Below, piece after piece: positions 7,108-15,609 of a stretch of DNA of 64,000 nucleotides. The position numbers and the translations under genes were made by a program. Positions within the stretch are counted from its first letter, which is position 1, and every line of letters starts with the position of its first letter. Source of the DNA: Kitasatospora sp. MBT63 (GTDB lineage: Bacteria > Actinomycetota > Actinomycetes > Streptomycetales > Streptomycetaceae); the NCBI RefSeq assembly GCF_000710465.2, contig NZ_JAIZ01000806.1:78600-142599 (forward strand), in the 5' to 3' direction. The notes below the pieces were generated by a model, which was not told the origin of the DNA, did not search any database, and saw only the letters and a list, made by a program, of their open reading frames with translations.

Positions 7108-9249
7108 TCAGGGCTGCCAGGGCGTGCCAGGGCCGAGGTGAGCCAGGAGTGTGGTCAGGCGTGCTGTGTCCCGGCCGCTGCCTAGCCCCGTGTACTGGTT
7201 GAGGCTTGCGGTGTACCAGCCGAGGGCGACATCCGACTGTCCGGAGCGTTCGGCGGCCTGCCCGAGGAACTCGGTGGTGCGGGCGATCCAGTGGCGGTGG
7301 CCGAGGTCGGCGAACTCGCGCCGGGCCTGGACGAGCGTGGCGGCGGCGAGATCGTGCTGGTCGGCGAGGGAGTAGCCCTCGCCGAGGTAGGCCAGTGCCC
7401 TCGCGGCGTTGAGCGGGTCCGGTGGCTGGAGGCTGGTGAGATCGGTACGGGCCATGCGCAGAATCGGGAGGGCGAAGTCGACGTGGCCTTGGCGAGCGGC
7501 TGCGGAGGCGAGGAGCATCCCGGCGAGTCCCGCGCCCCGGCGGTCGTCGAGGTCGCTGTAGAGGCTTAAGGCTTCTCCGAGGAACGACTGGGCCTGGTCG
7601 TACAGTCCGGCATCGTGGAGGGCTGCCCCGATGCCAGAGGTGTACTGGGCGACGCCGGCGAGGTCGCCCGCAACGTGGGCCAGCGCGGCAGCCCGTGAGT
7701 AGTGGGTGGCGGCCTCCGTGTGGCGTCCGGCGGCGACCAGGCCGAGGGCGAGGGTGGAGGACATCTCGCGGATCGCCATCGGGTCGCCCCAGCGGAGTGC
7801 GGCACGCAGTCCGGCCTCGTACACGATGATCCACATCGGGACGTCGCGGTGGTAGTGGAAGAGGGGCCACAGGTCGGAGGCGAGCGCGCAGGCAACCGCC
7901 GGGTCGTCGCAGGAGACAGCGGTGATCATGGCGGAGCCGACGGCGGGGGCGATGGCCTCCAGCCAGGCGAGGGCCTCGTGCCGGTTGGTGAAGCGGACCG
8001 GCTCGACTGGGGGCCCCAGCAGCGGGCGGGGCAGGGCGCGGTGGTGCGGGGTGAGGAGCTGGGCGCAGGCGCGGGCGGCCTGGAGCAGGTGGGTGAGGTA
8101 GCCGGTGCAGGCTTCGTCGGCGGCCAGCCTGGCCGGTGCTCCGACGCCGGTGGCGGCGCTGCGGACGGCCGGGCGGAGCGTGTAGAGGTCGCCGCGGACG
8201 GCGGCGCGGTGGGCGGTGTCGAGCAAGCCCCGGGCGGCCAGTTCGGTGAGGAGCACGCGGGCCTGGTCGCGGGTGGTGCCGGTCGCGGCGGCACTGGAGG
8301 CGAGGTCGAGATCGGGAGCCGGGACCAGGGCGAGCCGCTGCAGGAAGCCGGCCTCCCGCAGTGACAGGTGGTCGAGGGCGGTGTCGACGGCGTCGCGCAC
8401 GGGATTTTCCGATCGGGTTGCCCCTGATGGGGAGGGCGCGGGTAGGCCGGCGCGCAGTGGCAGGTCCGGCTGGAGGACGAGGTCGGCGGCGGCAAGCCCG
8501 ATGGCCAGCGGCATCCCGCCGTGGAACCCGACGAGGGCCGCGGCCCCGTCCGGGTCGCGGCCGGTACGGTCCTCGCCGACGATCCGCGACAGCAGCCGCA
8601 GGCCGTGCTCGGCCGCCAGCGGTTCGAGGCGCTGGTGAACGGCGCCGTGGGCCAGCAGCGCCGGCAGCGGGTCGCGGCTGGTCACCACGACCAGGCAGCC
8701 CGAAGCCGCTGGAATCAGCGGCAGCACCTGCCCGGGGTCGGCCGCGTCCTCCAGCACCACCAGTACGCGCCGACGGGCGGTCTCGCTGCGCCACAGGCCG
8801 AGCAGCTCGTGTTCGGCCCAGGGCAGCGGGGCGTGTCCGCCGAGGCCAAGTGAGCGCAGCAGTGACCGCGCGACCTCGGCGGCCGTGGCGGGGCCGCCCG
8901 GGGAGTGCGCGCGAAGCCGGGCCACCAGCTGGCCGTCCGGGTACCGGTCTGCGATCTGGTGGCCCAGCTTCGTGGCGAGGGCGCGTTTGCCGACGCCGTC
9001 CGGGCCGGTGATCACCACGACGGGCGCCGTTTCGTCCGCCGGGGCCCGGCCGAGGACGGCGTTCAGGGACTGCAGGGCCTCCTCCCGGTCGGTGAACACG
9101 GCAGGGACGGGGGCGAGTTGTCGCGGCACCGGTGTCGGCAGCGGGGTCGGGCCCGGGCCGAGGTGCACGCCGCCGGTGATGGTCCCGGCCTGGACGGCAG
9201 TGGCGACCGAGGAGCTGTCGACGGTGTTGCGCACCTCGTCCCCGCCCAC
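7108..9249 (-). CDS. NB-ARC ATPase with C-terminal TPR repeats
   Basis: 713-residue STAND-type NTPase. A short N-terminal region, NTVDSSSVATAVQAGTITGG, resembles the motif often placed before NB-ARC domains in Streptomyces. Walker A is GPDGVGKRALATKL near residues 79-92, Walker B RRVLVVLEDAA, a sensor-like VVVTSRD, and GGMPLAI matches the GxPLA motif of NB-ARC proteins. The C-terminal half is made of TPR-like helical pairs. GTG 9249 shares one base with the stop of the upstream GH15 gene (TAGTG). Proteins of this kind act as regulators or as conflict/defence sensors. It lacks an obvious N-terminal effector or DNA-binding domain, so its output is unknown. Confidence 0.85.
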   Translation of the reverse strand: MGGDEVRNTVDSSSVATAVQAGTITGGVHLGPGPTPLPTPVPRQLAPVPAVFTDREEALQSLNAVLGRAPADETAPVVVITGPDGVGKRALATKLGHQIADRYPDGQLVARLRAHSPGGPATAAEVARSLLRSLGLGGHAPLPWAEHELLGLWRSETARRRVLVVLEDAADPGQVLPLIPAASGCLVVVTSRDPLPALLAHGAVHQRLEPLAAEHGLRLLSRIVGEDRTGRDPDGAAALVGFHGGMPLAIGLAAADLVLQPDLPLRAGLPAPSPSGATRSENPVRDAVDTALDHLSLREAGFLQRLALVPAPDLDLASSAAATGTTRDQARVLLTELAARGLLDTAHRAAVRGDLYTLRPAVRSAATGVGAPARLAADEACTGYLTHLLQAARACAQLLTPHHRALPRPLLGPPVEPVRFTNRHEALAWLEAIAPAVGSAMITAVSCDDPAVACALASDLWPLFHYHRDVPMWIIVYEAGLRAALRWGDPMAIREMSSTLALGLVAAGRHTEAATHYSRAAALAHVAGDLAGVAQYTSGIGAALHDAGLYDQAQSFLGEALSLYSDLDDRRGAGLAGMLLASAAARQGHVDFALPILRMARTDLTSLQPPDPLNAARALAYLGEGYSLADQHDLAAATLVQARREFADLGHRHWIARTTEFLGQAAERSGQSDVALGWYTASLNQYTGLGSGRDTARLTTLLAHLGPGTPWQP

Positions 9250-11138
9250 TACGCGACCACGGCGGCCGGTGCCGCCTGCTCGACGGCCACGCGGCGGCGG
9301 GGCGGTGCGGCCCGCCAGGACCGGGGCCTGGGGGCGAGGCGGACGGCGGCGTCGACCATGCTCCAGTGCGAGAACGCCTGCGGGTAGTTCCCGAGCTGGC
9401 GCCCAGCGAGGGGGTCGTACTCCTCGGCGAGCAGGCCGAGGTTGCTGCGCAGGCCGAGGAGCCGGTCGAACAGCTGACGGGCTTCGGCGGTGCGGCCGAT
9501 GGCGGCGAGGCCCTCGGCGAGCCAGAACGAGCAGGCCAGGAAGGCGCCCTCGTGGCCGGCAAGGCCGTCCACGTTGGCGCCGGACGACTCGTGGGTGGCG
9601 TAGCGCAGCACCAGGCCGTGCTCGGTGAGTTCGTGCTGGATGGCCTCGATCGTGGCGATGACGCGCTTGTCGTCGGCGGGTAGGAAGCCGCCCTGGGGGA
9701 TCAGCAGCAGGGAGGCGTCGAGGGCCTGGCCGGCGTAGTACTGGGTGAACACGCCGCGCTCGTCGACGCCGTGGGTACACACGTCGTGGTGGATCTCCTC
9801 GCGCAGCTCGGCGACGCGGACCAGTACGGTGGGATCGGTGGTGGTGCGGCGCTCCAGCATTCGCAGGGTCCGGTCCACGGCGACCCAGCACATGACCTTG
9901 GAGTGCGTGAAGTGGCGCGCTTCGCCGCGGATTTCCCAGATGCCCTCGTCCGGCTCCCGCCAGCGCAGCTCCACCTGGGAGACGAGCGCCAGGAGCAGGG
10001 CGTCGACCTGTGGTGAGGGCGGCAGGCCCGCGTCCTCGGCGAGCAGCAGTGTGTCCGCGAGTTCACCGAACACGTCGAGCTGGAGCTGGCCGGCGGCGCC
10101 GTTGCCGATGCGCACGGGCAGGGACTCCTCGTACCCGGGCAGGTGGCCCAAGACCTCCTCGTCCAGGTCGGTGTCGCCGTTGATGCGGTAGATCGGCTGA
10201 AGGCGCTCAGGGGCGACCGTGTCGATGAGCCAGCGCCGCCAGCGCCGGGCCTCCTCCAGTTGTCCGAGCCGGATCAGGGCGGCGATGGCCAGCGCGCTGT
10301 CGCGCAGCCACACGAACCGGTAGTCCCACTGGCGTTCGCCGCCGAGCTGCTCGGGCAGGGAGGTGGTGGGCGCGGCGATCACGCCACCGCCCGGGTGGCA
10401 CATGGCCTTGATGGTGAGGGCGGAGCGCACCACGGCCTCGCGGTACGGACCCCGGTAGGTGCACCCCCGTGCCCACTGCTCCCAGTACTCCACGGTCGCG
10501 TCCAGCTCGGCGAAGGCGTCCGGCGGGATGGGCGCGTGCTTGTTGGAGGGCTTCCAGGTGAGTGAGAGCGCGATGCTCTGGTGGGCGTGGAGGGTGAGGT
10601 CGGCCCGGCATACCCCTTCGCGGTTGACGGTGTGGGAGGGGCCGTCGAGCCAGTACGTGTGCGGGTGGGTGGTCGCGGACAGGCGCGGGGTGCCGTGGTT
10701 GAAGCGCTGGATGGTCGGCAGCGTGGCGCCGTAGTCGGTACGGGGGCGGAAGACGGAGGCGACGCGCACCACGCCGCTGACGCACTCGACGATCCGGATG
10801 ATCTGCGGTTCGGCGTCGTCGGTGACGTCGGGGGCGGGCATGAAGTCGGTGACGACGAGGGTGCCGGTGTCGGTGTCCCACTCCTGGCGCAGGACCATGG
10901 TGTCGCCCAGGTACTGGCGGCGGTCGGCGGGCGGCGGCGTGCCGTCGTAGACGGCCGGGCCGATGCGCCAGAAGCCGTGCTCGTCGTCGCCGAGCATCGA
11001 GGCGAAGACGGCCGGGGAGTCGAAGTCGGGCAGGCAGGCGAAGTTGATGGCGCCGTCCGGGCGGACCAGGGCGGCGGAGCGCGTGTTGCCGAGGAGGGCG
11101 AGGTCCTCGATCTGGAACGGGGCAGGGGCGCGGAGCAT
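9249..11138 (-). CDS. Glycoside hydrolase family 15 (glucoamylase/trehalase-like)
   Basis: 629-residue cytosolic GH15 protein. The N-terminal domain begins IEDLALLGNTRSAALV, typical of bacterial GH15 proteins. The (alpha/alpha)6 catalytic domain carries WDYRFVWLRDSALA near residue 269 and ends with GNYPQAFSHWSMVDAAVRL near 581-600. There is no signal peptide. Family members hydrolyse alpha-linked glucose; several actinobacterial ones are trehalases. ATG 11138 follows AGGACG. It is preceded by a 32-base gap from the nucleoside-transferase-like gene and overlaps the NB-ARC gene by one base, so it belongs to the long minus-strand operon. Why a glycosidase sits there is not clear. Confidence 0.9.
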   Translation of the reverse strand: MLRAPAPFQIEDLALLGNTRSAALVRPDGAINFACLPDFDSPAVFASMLGDDEHGFWRIGPAVYDGTPPPADRRQYLGDTMVLRQEWDTDTGTLVVTDFMPAPDVTDDAEPQIIRIVECVSGVVRVASVFRPRTDYGATLPTIQRFNHGTPRLSATTHPHTYWLDGPSHTVNREGVCRADLTLHAHQSIALSLTWKPSNKHAPIPPDAFAELDATVEYWEQWARGCTYRGPYREAVVRSALTIKAMCHPGGGVIAAPTTSLPEQLGGERQWDYRFVWLRDSALAIAALIRLGQLEEARRWRRWLIDTVAPERLQPIYRINGDTDLDEEVLGHLPGYEESLPVRIGNGAAGQLQLDVFGELADTLLLAEDAGLPPSPQVDALLLALVSQVELRWREPDEGIWEIRGEARHFTHSKVMCWVAVDRTLRMLERRTTTDPTVLVRVAELREEIHHDVCTHGVDERGVFTQYYAGQALDASLLLIPQGGFLPADDKRVIATIEAIQHELTEHGLVLRYATHESSGANVDGLAGHEGAFLACSFWLAEGLAAIGRTAEARQLFDRLLGLRSNLGLLAEEYDPLAGRQLGNYPQAFSHWSMVDAAVRLAPRPRSWRAAPPRRRVAVEQAAPAAVVA

Positions 11139-11170
11139 GGTCGTCCTGACGTGGGCGGGAGAAGTGGTGG

Positions 11171-11719
11171 TCAGCCGCGGACGGCGGGCCGGGTGGTGAG
11201 CGCGGCGAGGGCGGCGGCGACGGTGTCGGCGAGCGTGTCGGCGACGGGCAGCCACGGCATGAGGTTGGCCAGCAGGACGCGGTTGGCCTGCTGCACGGGG
11301 TCGGCCGGGTCGCAGCCGACGACCACCGTCCCGCCGTACGGGGAGAACAGGTCGGCCTCGTAGCAGTCGTGCACGCGCACGTGGCCGAGCGGGTTCCAGA
11401 ACAGGACGACGCTGGTCCGGCGGATGTTGGTGTCCTGCCAGCCGAACGGGGCCCACGCGGCGTAGGGGTCGGTGGCGGGGTCGCGGGAGGGGCGCGGGTT
11501 GAGGACGGTGCCGTCGAAGCCGGCGGCCTCCAGCAGGTCGACCGTCTCGGACTGCCAGTCCGGGCAGCCGACGGTCGCCCCGGCGAGGAACACCGACGGC
11601 AGGCCGTCCGGCTCGAACGGCTCCGGCGCCTCGATGTAGCGCAGTCGCTCCGGTCCGCCGTCGCGGCGGCCGGGGGCGCTCCCCAGGGCGACGGTGTGGT
11701 GGGTGGGTGGTGTGGTCAT
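11171..11719 (-). CDS. Nucleoside 2-deoxyribosyltransferase-like protein
   Basis: 182-residue protein of the nucleoside deoxyribosyltransferase/NDT-like superfamily. SVFLAGATVGCPDW (about 42-55) matches the nucleotide-binding N-terminal strand-loop. VLNPRP near 72-77 and VVLFWNPLG near 104-111 match the following conserved strands. The family also contains nucleoside hydrolase-like and NAD/cyclic-nucleotide-sensing proteins, so transferase activity is not certain. It lies mid-operon, 32 bases before the GH15 gene. Confidence 0.7.
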   Translation of the reverse strand: MTTPPTHHTVALGSAPGRRDGGPERLRYIEAPEPFEPDGLPSVFLAGATVGCPDWQSETVDLLEAAGFDGTVLNPRPSRDPATDPYAAWAPFGWQDTNIRRTSVVLFWNPLGHVRVHDCYEADLFSPYGGTVVVGCDPADPVQQANRVLLANLMPWLPVADTLADTVAAALAALTTRPAVRG

Positions 11720-11789
11720 CTGGTCTCTGTGGTCGAAGGGGTGCGGCCCTGGCCCGAACGGCCGCCATGGGTAGTGCGGGTCGTGCTGC

Positions 11790-12032
11790 TCAGTCGGACC
11801 GGCGGGTGCCGGCGCGGCCGGGGTCGTTCGGGGGCGGCGTGCGGTGGTTGACCAGGCGGTCGGCGACGCCGAGGGTGGTCAGGGCGGCTGCGGCGAAGAT
11901 GCCGAGGTAGACCGGCTGACCGAGGGTTGAGAAGTGCGCCAGCAGGTAGACAGCGCAGCCGCCGACGATCACGCCGAGCAGGAAGGACAGCACGGCGAGC
12001 GTGGTCCGCCCAGGTCTCAGCCGGGCGCTCAC
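11790..12032 (-). CDS. Small two-TM membrane protein
   Basis: 80 residues with two hydrophobic segments: TTLAVLSFLLGVIVGGCAVY (about 10-29) and a second at about 40-56 (YLGIFAAAALTTLGVADRL). The C-terminal tail is basic and hydrophilic. GTG 12032 overlaps the stop of the upstream HTH gene (GTGA), which decides this start among longer open frames. No family was recognised. The position suggests a membrane partner of the operon products. Confidence 0.65.
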   Translation of the reverse strand: MSARLRPGRTTLAVLSFLLGVIVGGCAVYLLAHFSTLGQPVYLGIFAAAALTTLGVADRLVNHRTPPPNDPGRAGTRRSD

Positions 12033-12583
12033 GGCGCCGCGCTCCTCGTCCCGGCGGTGCGGGCGAGCGGTTCGGCCGGCCACGCGGGGTCGATGTCGCT
12101 CAGCAGCACCAGCTCGGCGAGCACCCCGACGACGACGGCCTGGGTGTCGGAGTCGACGTTCAACGTGCTGAGGAGGGTCTTGGTGTAACTGCGCATCGTC
12201 GTCGAGGAGATGCCGAAATCCGCGGTCAGCTCCGGGGTGCTGCGACCACCCGCCCAGCCGCGAAGGACCTGCGACAGGCGCGGGGCGAGGGAGGGCTTGA
12301 TGGTCAGTGCCCCGCTGGGGTGCACAGGCTCGGTGACGATCCGGTGAGCGGTGGCCCAGCCCGCGAGCTGGAGCACGGTGCGGGTACCGCTCGTGACGAG
12401 CACCGCCTCGATCGCGCTGCGGACGTCGCCCAGGCGGAGCCGCGTCTCGGGGTCGGCGGCGATCTGCTCGAAGGTGGCTCCGGCGGAGGCCAGGACAATC
12501 AGCCGACGCTCGGCGGCGGCGAGGGCGGGCAAGGGCTCGGTGGGCACAGCGGTTTCTCCAACAGAGCGGCTCGGACGGTTCAC
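12029..12583 (-). CDS. LuxR-like HTH regulator
   Basis: 184 residues. The C-terminal part, FGISSTTMRSYTKTLLSTL followed by NVDSDTQAVVVGV, matches the recognition helix and following helix of LuxR/FixJ-type HTH domains (compare T-V-R-x-H-x-x-x-L...LGVxxRxxAV). The N-terminal ~100 residues are helical with no recognised receiver or ligand domain. GTG 12583 overlaps the stop of the Mur-ligase-like gene, and its own stop overlaps the small membrane protein gene. It probably regulates the operon it lies in. Confidence 0.65.
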   Translation of the reverse strand: MNRPSRSVGETAVPTEPLPALAAAERRLIVLASAGATFEQIAADPETRLRLGDVRSAIEAVLVTSGTRTVLQLAGWATAHRIVTEPVHPSGALTIKPSLAPRLSQVLRGWAGGRSTPELTADFGISSTTMRSYTKTLLSTLNVDSDTQAVVVGVLAELVLLSDIDPAWPAEPLARTAGTRSAAP

Positions 12584-14109
12584 AGGTGCTGTGGGATCGG
12601 CGCACCCGGCGCCGCCAGATGAGACAGCAGACGGGCCCCAAGCCGCTCGGCCTGCCCGGTGCCGACGACCAGGACCAGGTCGCCCTCGGCGGCCAGCTCA
12701 CCGATGAGCTGCTCGGGGCCGGGCTCGCACGGGCCGGAGCGGGCACGCTGGACCTTGCCGTCGCCGAGCTTGCGGCGGGCGGCCTGCTCGACGGCGTCCA
12801 GCGGGTCGGGCACCGTGTGGTGGACCAGTGGGGTGCTGACCGGCAGCAGCAGTGCGTGGTCCACGCCCTTGAGCGCTGCACCGAGTTCGGCCGCGTGCTC
12901 GCTGGTGCGGGCGATGCCGTCCGGCTCCAGGACGACCAACAGCGAGCCATCGGTGAGCATCCGGGCGGCCTCCACGTCCTGGGCGACCTCGCGCGGATGC
13001 CGGGCCCGGGAGTCCACCACCGCGACACCGCGCTGCGAGCCGACTGGGGCGAGCGAGCGCTCAACCCCGCGGAAAGAGGCGGCGCGCTCGGCGACGGCCT
13101 GCGGGTCCTCGCCGAGCACCAGGGCGGTGGCGATGGCCGCGCACACCGCCAGCGCGTGGTGGCGTCCGGCCACCGGGAGGACGAAGGCGTGGTCCGTCTT
13201 CTGGTAGCGCAGGACGACGCGGAAGTCCGTGCCGGTCCAGCGCGGTGTCATGATCCAGACGGTGGAGGCAGGGTCGGTGCCGACGGTGACCACCCGCTGA
13301 TCGGGCACGGGACGGTCGCCGAGGCGTTCGCGCAGGTTCGCCGTGCTGGTGTCCCAGGTCGGCAGGACGACCACGGCCGCGTTGCGGGCGAGCCTTTCGG
13401 CGGCGTTGAGCCCGGCGATGTTGTCCTCGAAGTGCGGGGCATTGGCACTGGTGGCGAGGATCAGCGCGGCGGCGAACTTGGGCTCGGTCGTCAGGAAGTG
13501 CGGGGCGGGGCGGTGCTGCCAGGCACCGGGCGGAGCGGCCTCGTGGGTGCCGGCGTCCGGGCACAGGTCCACGACGACCCGGTCGCCGTCCCCCGCGTGC
13601 CCGGCGGCACCGTCGCGGGCCGGGGCGGTCAGCACCCAGCCCGTCCGCCCGTCGTCGAGGACGTGCGCGAGGGCGGCTGCCGCGGTCGTGGTGCTGCGGC
13701 TGCCCGCCACGGCCACCGCCCCGGCACCGGCCTGAACGGAGAGGGCCTTGAGCGCGACGGCACGGCCGATGACCGGCAGCCGCAGCACCTGGGCGCGGTC
13801 CAGCTCGGGGTGCGATCCGGCGACGACGCCCGACCAGACCACCGCCGTGCGGTCGGTGCGCACGTGCCCGGCGTCGAAGCCGACGTGGACCCGCACGCCC
13901 GCCGCTTCGAGCGCGGCGACGACGGGGCTGGTCTGGGTGGCCTCGGGGATGCTGCCGGTGACGTCGGCTCCGGCCTCGGCCAGCCACCGGGCCAGGCCCT
14001 CCATGCCGGGGGCGAGGATGTCGACCAGGTGCACGGCCGTCAGCAGGCCTGGCACGGCCGGCCGCGGGTCGGTGCCGACCACGGTCTCGGGTCGGGTGGT
14101 GGTGTCCAT
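12580..14109 (-). CDS. Mur-ligase-like protein with degenerate P-loop
   Basis: 509 residues with the three-part layout of Mur ligases (MurC-like): an N-terminal UDP-binding-like Rossmann region, a central ATPase region and a C-terminal domain containing SRARHPREVAQDVEA. Where MurC has GTHGKTTT, this protein has GSRSTTT (about residues 138-144), lacking the P-loop Lys and one residue. DNIAGLNAAERLARNA resembles the conserved central region. ATG 14109 follows GGAG at correct spacing. It sits directly after a glutamine-synthetase-like gene, so two ATP-dependent amide-ligase folds are adjacent. It could be a diverged ligase or a non-catalytic paralogue. Confidence 0.7.
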   Translation of the reverse strand: MDTTTRPETVVGTDPRPAVPGLLTAVHLVDILAPGMEGLARWLAEAGADVTGSIPEATQTSPVVAALEAAGVRVHVGFDAGHVRTDRTAVVWSGVVAGSHPELDRAQVLRLPVIGRAVALKALSVQAGAGAVAVAGSRSTTTAAAALAHVLDDGRTGWVLTAPARDGAAGHAGDGDRVVVDLCPDAGTHEAAPPGAWQHRPAPHFLTTEPKFAAALILATSANAPHFEDNIAGLNAAERLARNAAVVVLPTWDTSTANLRERLGDRPVPDQRVVTVGTDPASTVWIMTPRWTGTDFRVVLRYQKTDHAFVLPVAGRHHALAVCAAIATALVLGEDPQAVAERAASFRGVERSLAPVGSQRGVAVVDSRARHPREVAQDVEAARMLTDGSLLVVLEPDGIARTSEHAAELGAALKGVDHALLLPVSTPLVHHTVPDPLDAVEQAARRKLGDGKVQRARSGPCEPGPEQLIGELAAEGDLVLVVGTGQAERLGARLLSHLAAPGAPIPQHL

Positions 14110-14196
14110 GATGTTCTCCAACGGGGAAGCGGGGTGCGGGGGTTGGGTCCGGACCGGGCGCGGGGAGGGGGATTCGACCCGCGACCGGCCCGGGGC

Positions 14197-15609
14197 TCAT
14201 GCCTGGGCGAGACCGCGCTCGACCTCGGCGTCGGTGACCACACGGGAGTGGTGGTCCAGGTCCATGCGGGCGATCCGTGCCAGGTGCGCGACCACCCGTT
14301 CCTCCAGCAGCTCACCGGCCAACGTGCTGGCCTCGAACGCGCCGACTGCCTCCTCCAGCGACTGCGGCAGCAGCGGCACCTCGCGCTGCTCGTAGGCGTC
14401 GCCGCTGACGGCCTCCGGGGGCTTGAGGCCGGCCTCGACGCCGTGCCGGATTCCGGCGAACACCGCCGCCAGGGCGAGCAGCGGGTTGGCGTCCGCACCC
14501 GGCAGGCGCACCTCCAGCCGCAGGCTGCGGCCGTGGCCGACCACCCGCACCGCGCACGTCCGGTTGTCCCGGCCCCACGTGAGGCGGGCCGGCGCGAAGG
14601 AGTGGTCGCTGAGCCGCTTGTAGCTGTTCACGTACGGCGCCCAGAGCGGGGCGACCTCGGGCAGTACGGCCAGCAGTCCGGCCACCGCCTGCCCGCCCCG
14701 CTCCGACAGCTCGGTCCCGTCTTGCGGGTCGGCGGCCAGCATCGTCCGGTCGTCGAAGTCGGCCAGCGAGACGTGCAGGTGCAGGCCGCTGCCGACCCCG
14801 GTGGACGGGGCCGCCATGAACGAGGCGGTCATACCGGCCTCGTCCGCGACCGTCCTGGCGGCGTGCTTGAACAGCACGTGCTGCTCGCACGCCGCCACCG
14901 CCTCCCCGTACGGGAAGGTCAGCTCGATCTGACCAGGGGCTCCTTCGCCCTTGACGGCCTCGACCGGCAGGCCGGCGGTGGCCAGGACCTGGCGGAGCCT
15001 GCGGCCGAACTCCCGCACCGTGGGCGGCTGGTCGAGGCCGTAGTCGCGGTTGTCCGTGACGGCGGGACGAAGGCCCCGCCAGTCGGCCGCCGCAGCGTCC
15101 CGGGCGGTGCCTTCGTAGAGTACGAACTCCGTCTCGATCCCCACCGCTGGCACCACACCGAGCTCGGCGAGCCGGTGCAGCTGCTCGGCCAGCACCGTGC
15201 CCGGCGCCAGCGGGTGCGGCCACCCGCCTGCGATCGGCTGGGCAAGCACCAGCGCAGTGCCCGGCAGCCACGGCAACAGCCGGGCCCGCTGCAGGTCGGG
15301 CAGCAGAGCGACATCACCGAACCCGGACTGCCAGGAGAACGGACCAGTCCGGGCCGGGGTCATGCCCAGGTCGGTGCCGAGCACGTACCCGCACATCTCC
15401 GGGGACAGCGCCCCCGACCGCAGCCGCTCCACCAGCTGGGCAGCGTCGTACTCCTTGCCCTTGAGCCGGCCCTGCGCGTCGACCGTCGCCAGCAGCACCG
15501 TGTCGAGGCCGAAGGCGGACACCAGCTGCTCCAGCGGCCCGGTTGGCGAGAGTGCCGCCGTCTGGGTCTTGGCCGCGCGGGAACGGGCGGCCCGCATCGT
15601 CGCCTTCAT
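14197..15609 (-). CDS. Glutamine-synthetase-like ligase (GlnA4/PuuA-like)
   Basis: 470-residue GS-fold ATP-dependent ligase that joins glutamate to ammonia or an amine. The catalytic signatures appear in order: GIETEFVLY (about 155-163), GQIELTFP (about 222), GSGLHLHVSL (about 272), NRTCAVRV (about 347) and LEVRLPGADANP (about 363). It lacks the adenylylation-site context of GlnA1 and resembles the gamma-glutamyl-polyamine/amine ligase branch. The ATG at 15609 overlaps the stop of the permease gene (ATGA), so the permease probably imports the amine or amino-acid substrate. The substrate itself cannot be read from the sequence. Confidence 0.9.
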   Translation of the reverse strand: MKATMRAARSRAAKTQTAALSPTGPLEQLVSAFGLDTVLLATVDAQGRLKGKEYDAAQLVERLRSGALSPEMCGYVLGTDLGMTPARTGPFSWQSGFGDVALLPDLQRARLLPWLPGTALVLAQPIAGGWPHPLAPGTVLAEQLHRLAELGVVPAVGIETEFVLYEGTARDAAAADWRGLRPAVTDNRDYGLDQPPTVREFGRRLRQVLATAGLPVEAVKGEGAPGQIELTFPYGEAVAACEQHVLFKHAARTVADEAGMTASFMAAPSTGVGSGLHLHVSLADFDDRTMLAADPQDGTELSERGGQAVAGLLAVLPEVAPLWAPYVNSYKRLSDHSFAPARLTWGRDNRTCAVRVVGHGRSLRLEVRLPGADANPLLALAAVFAGIRHGVEAGLKPPEAVSGDAYEQREVPLLPQSLEEAVGAFEASTLAGELLEERVVAHLARIARMDLDHHSRVVTDAEVERGLAQA

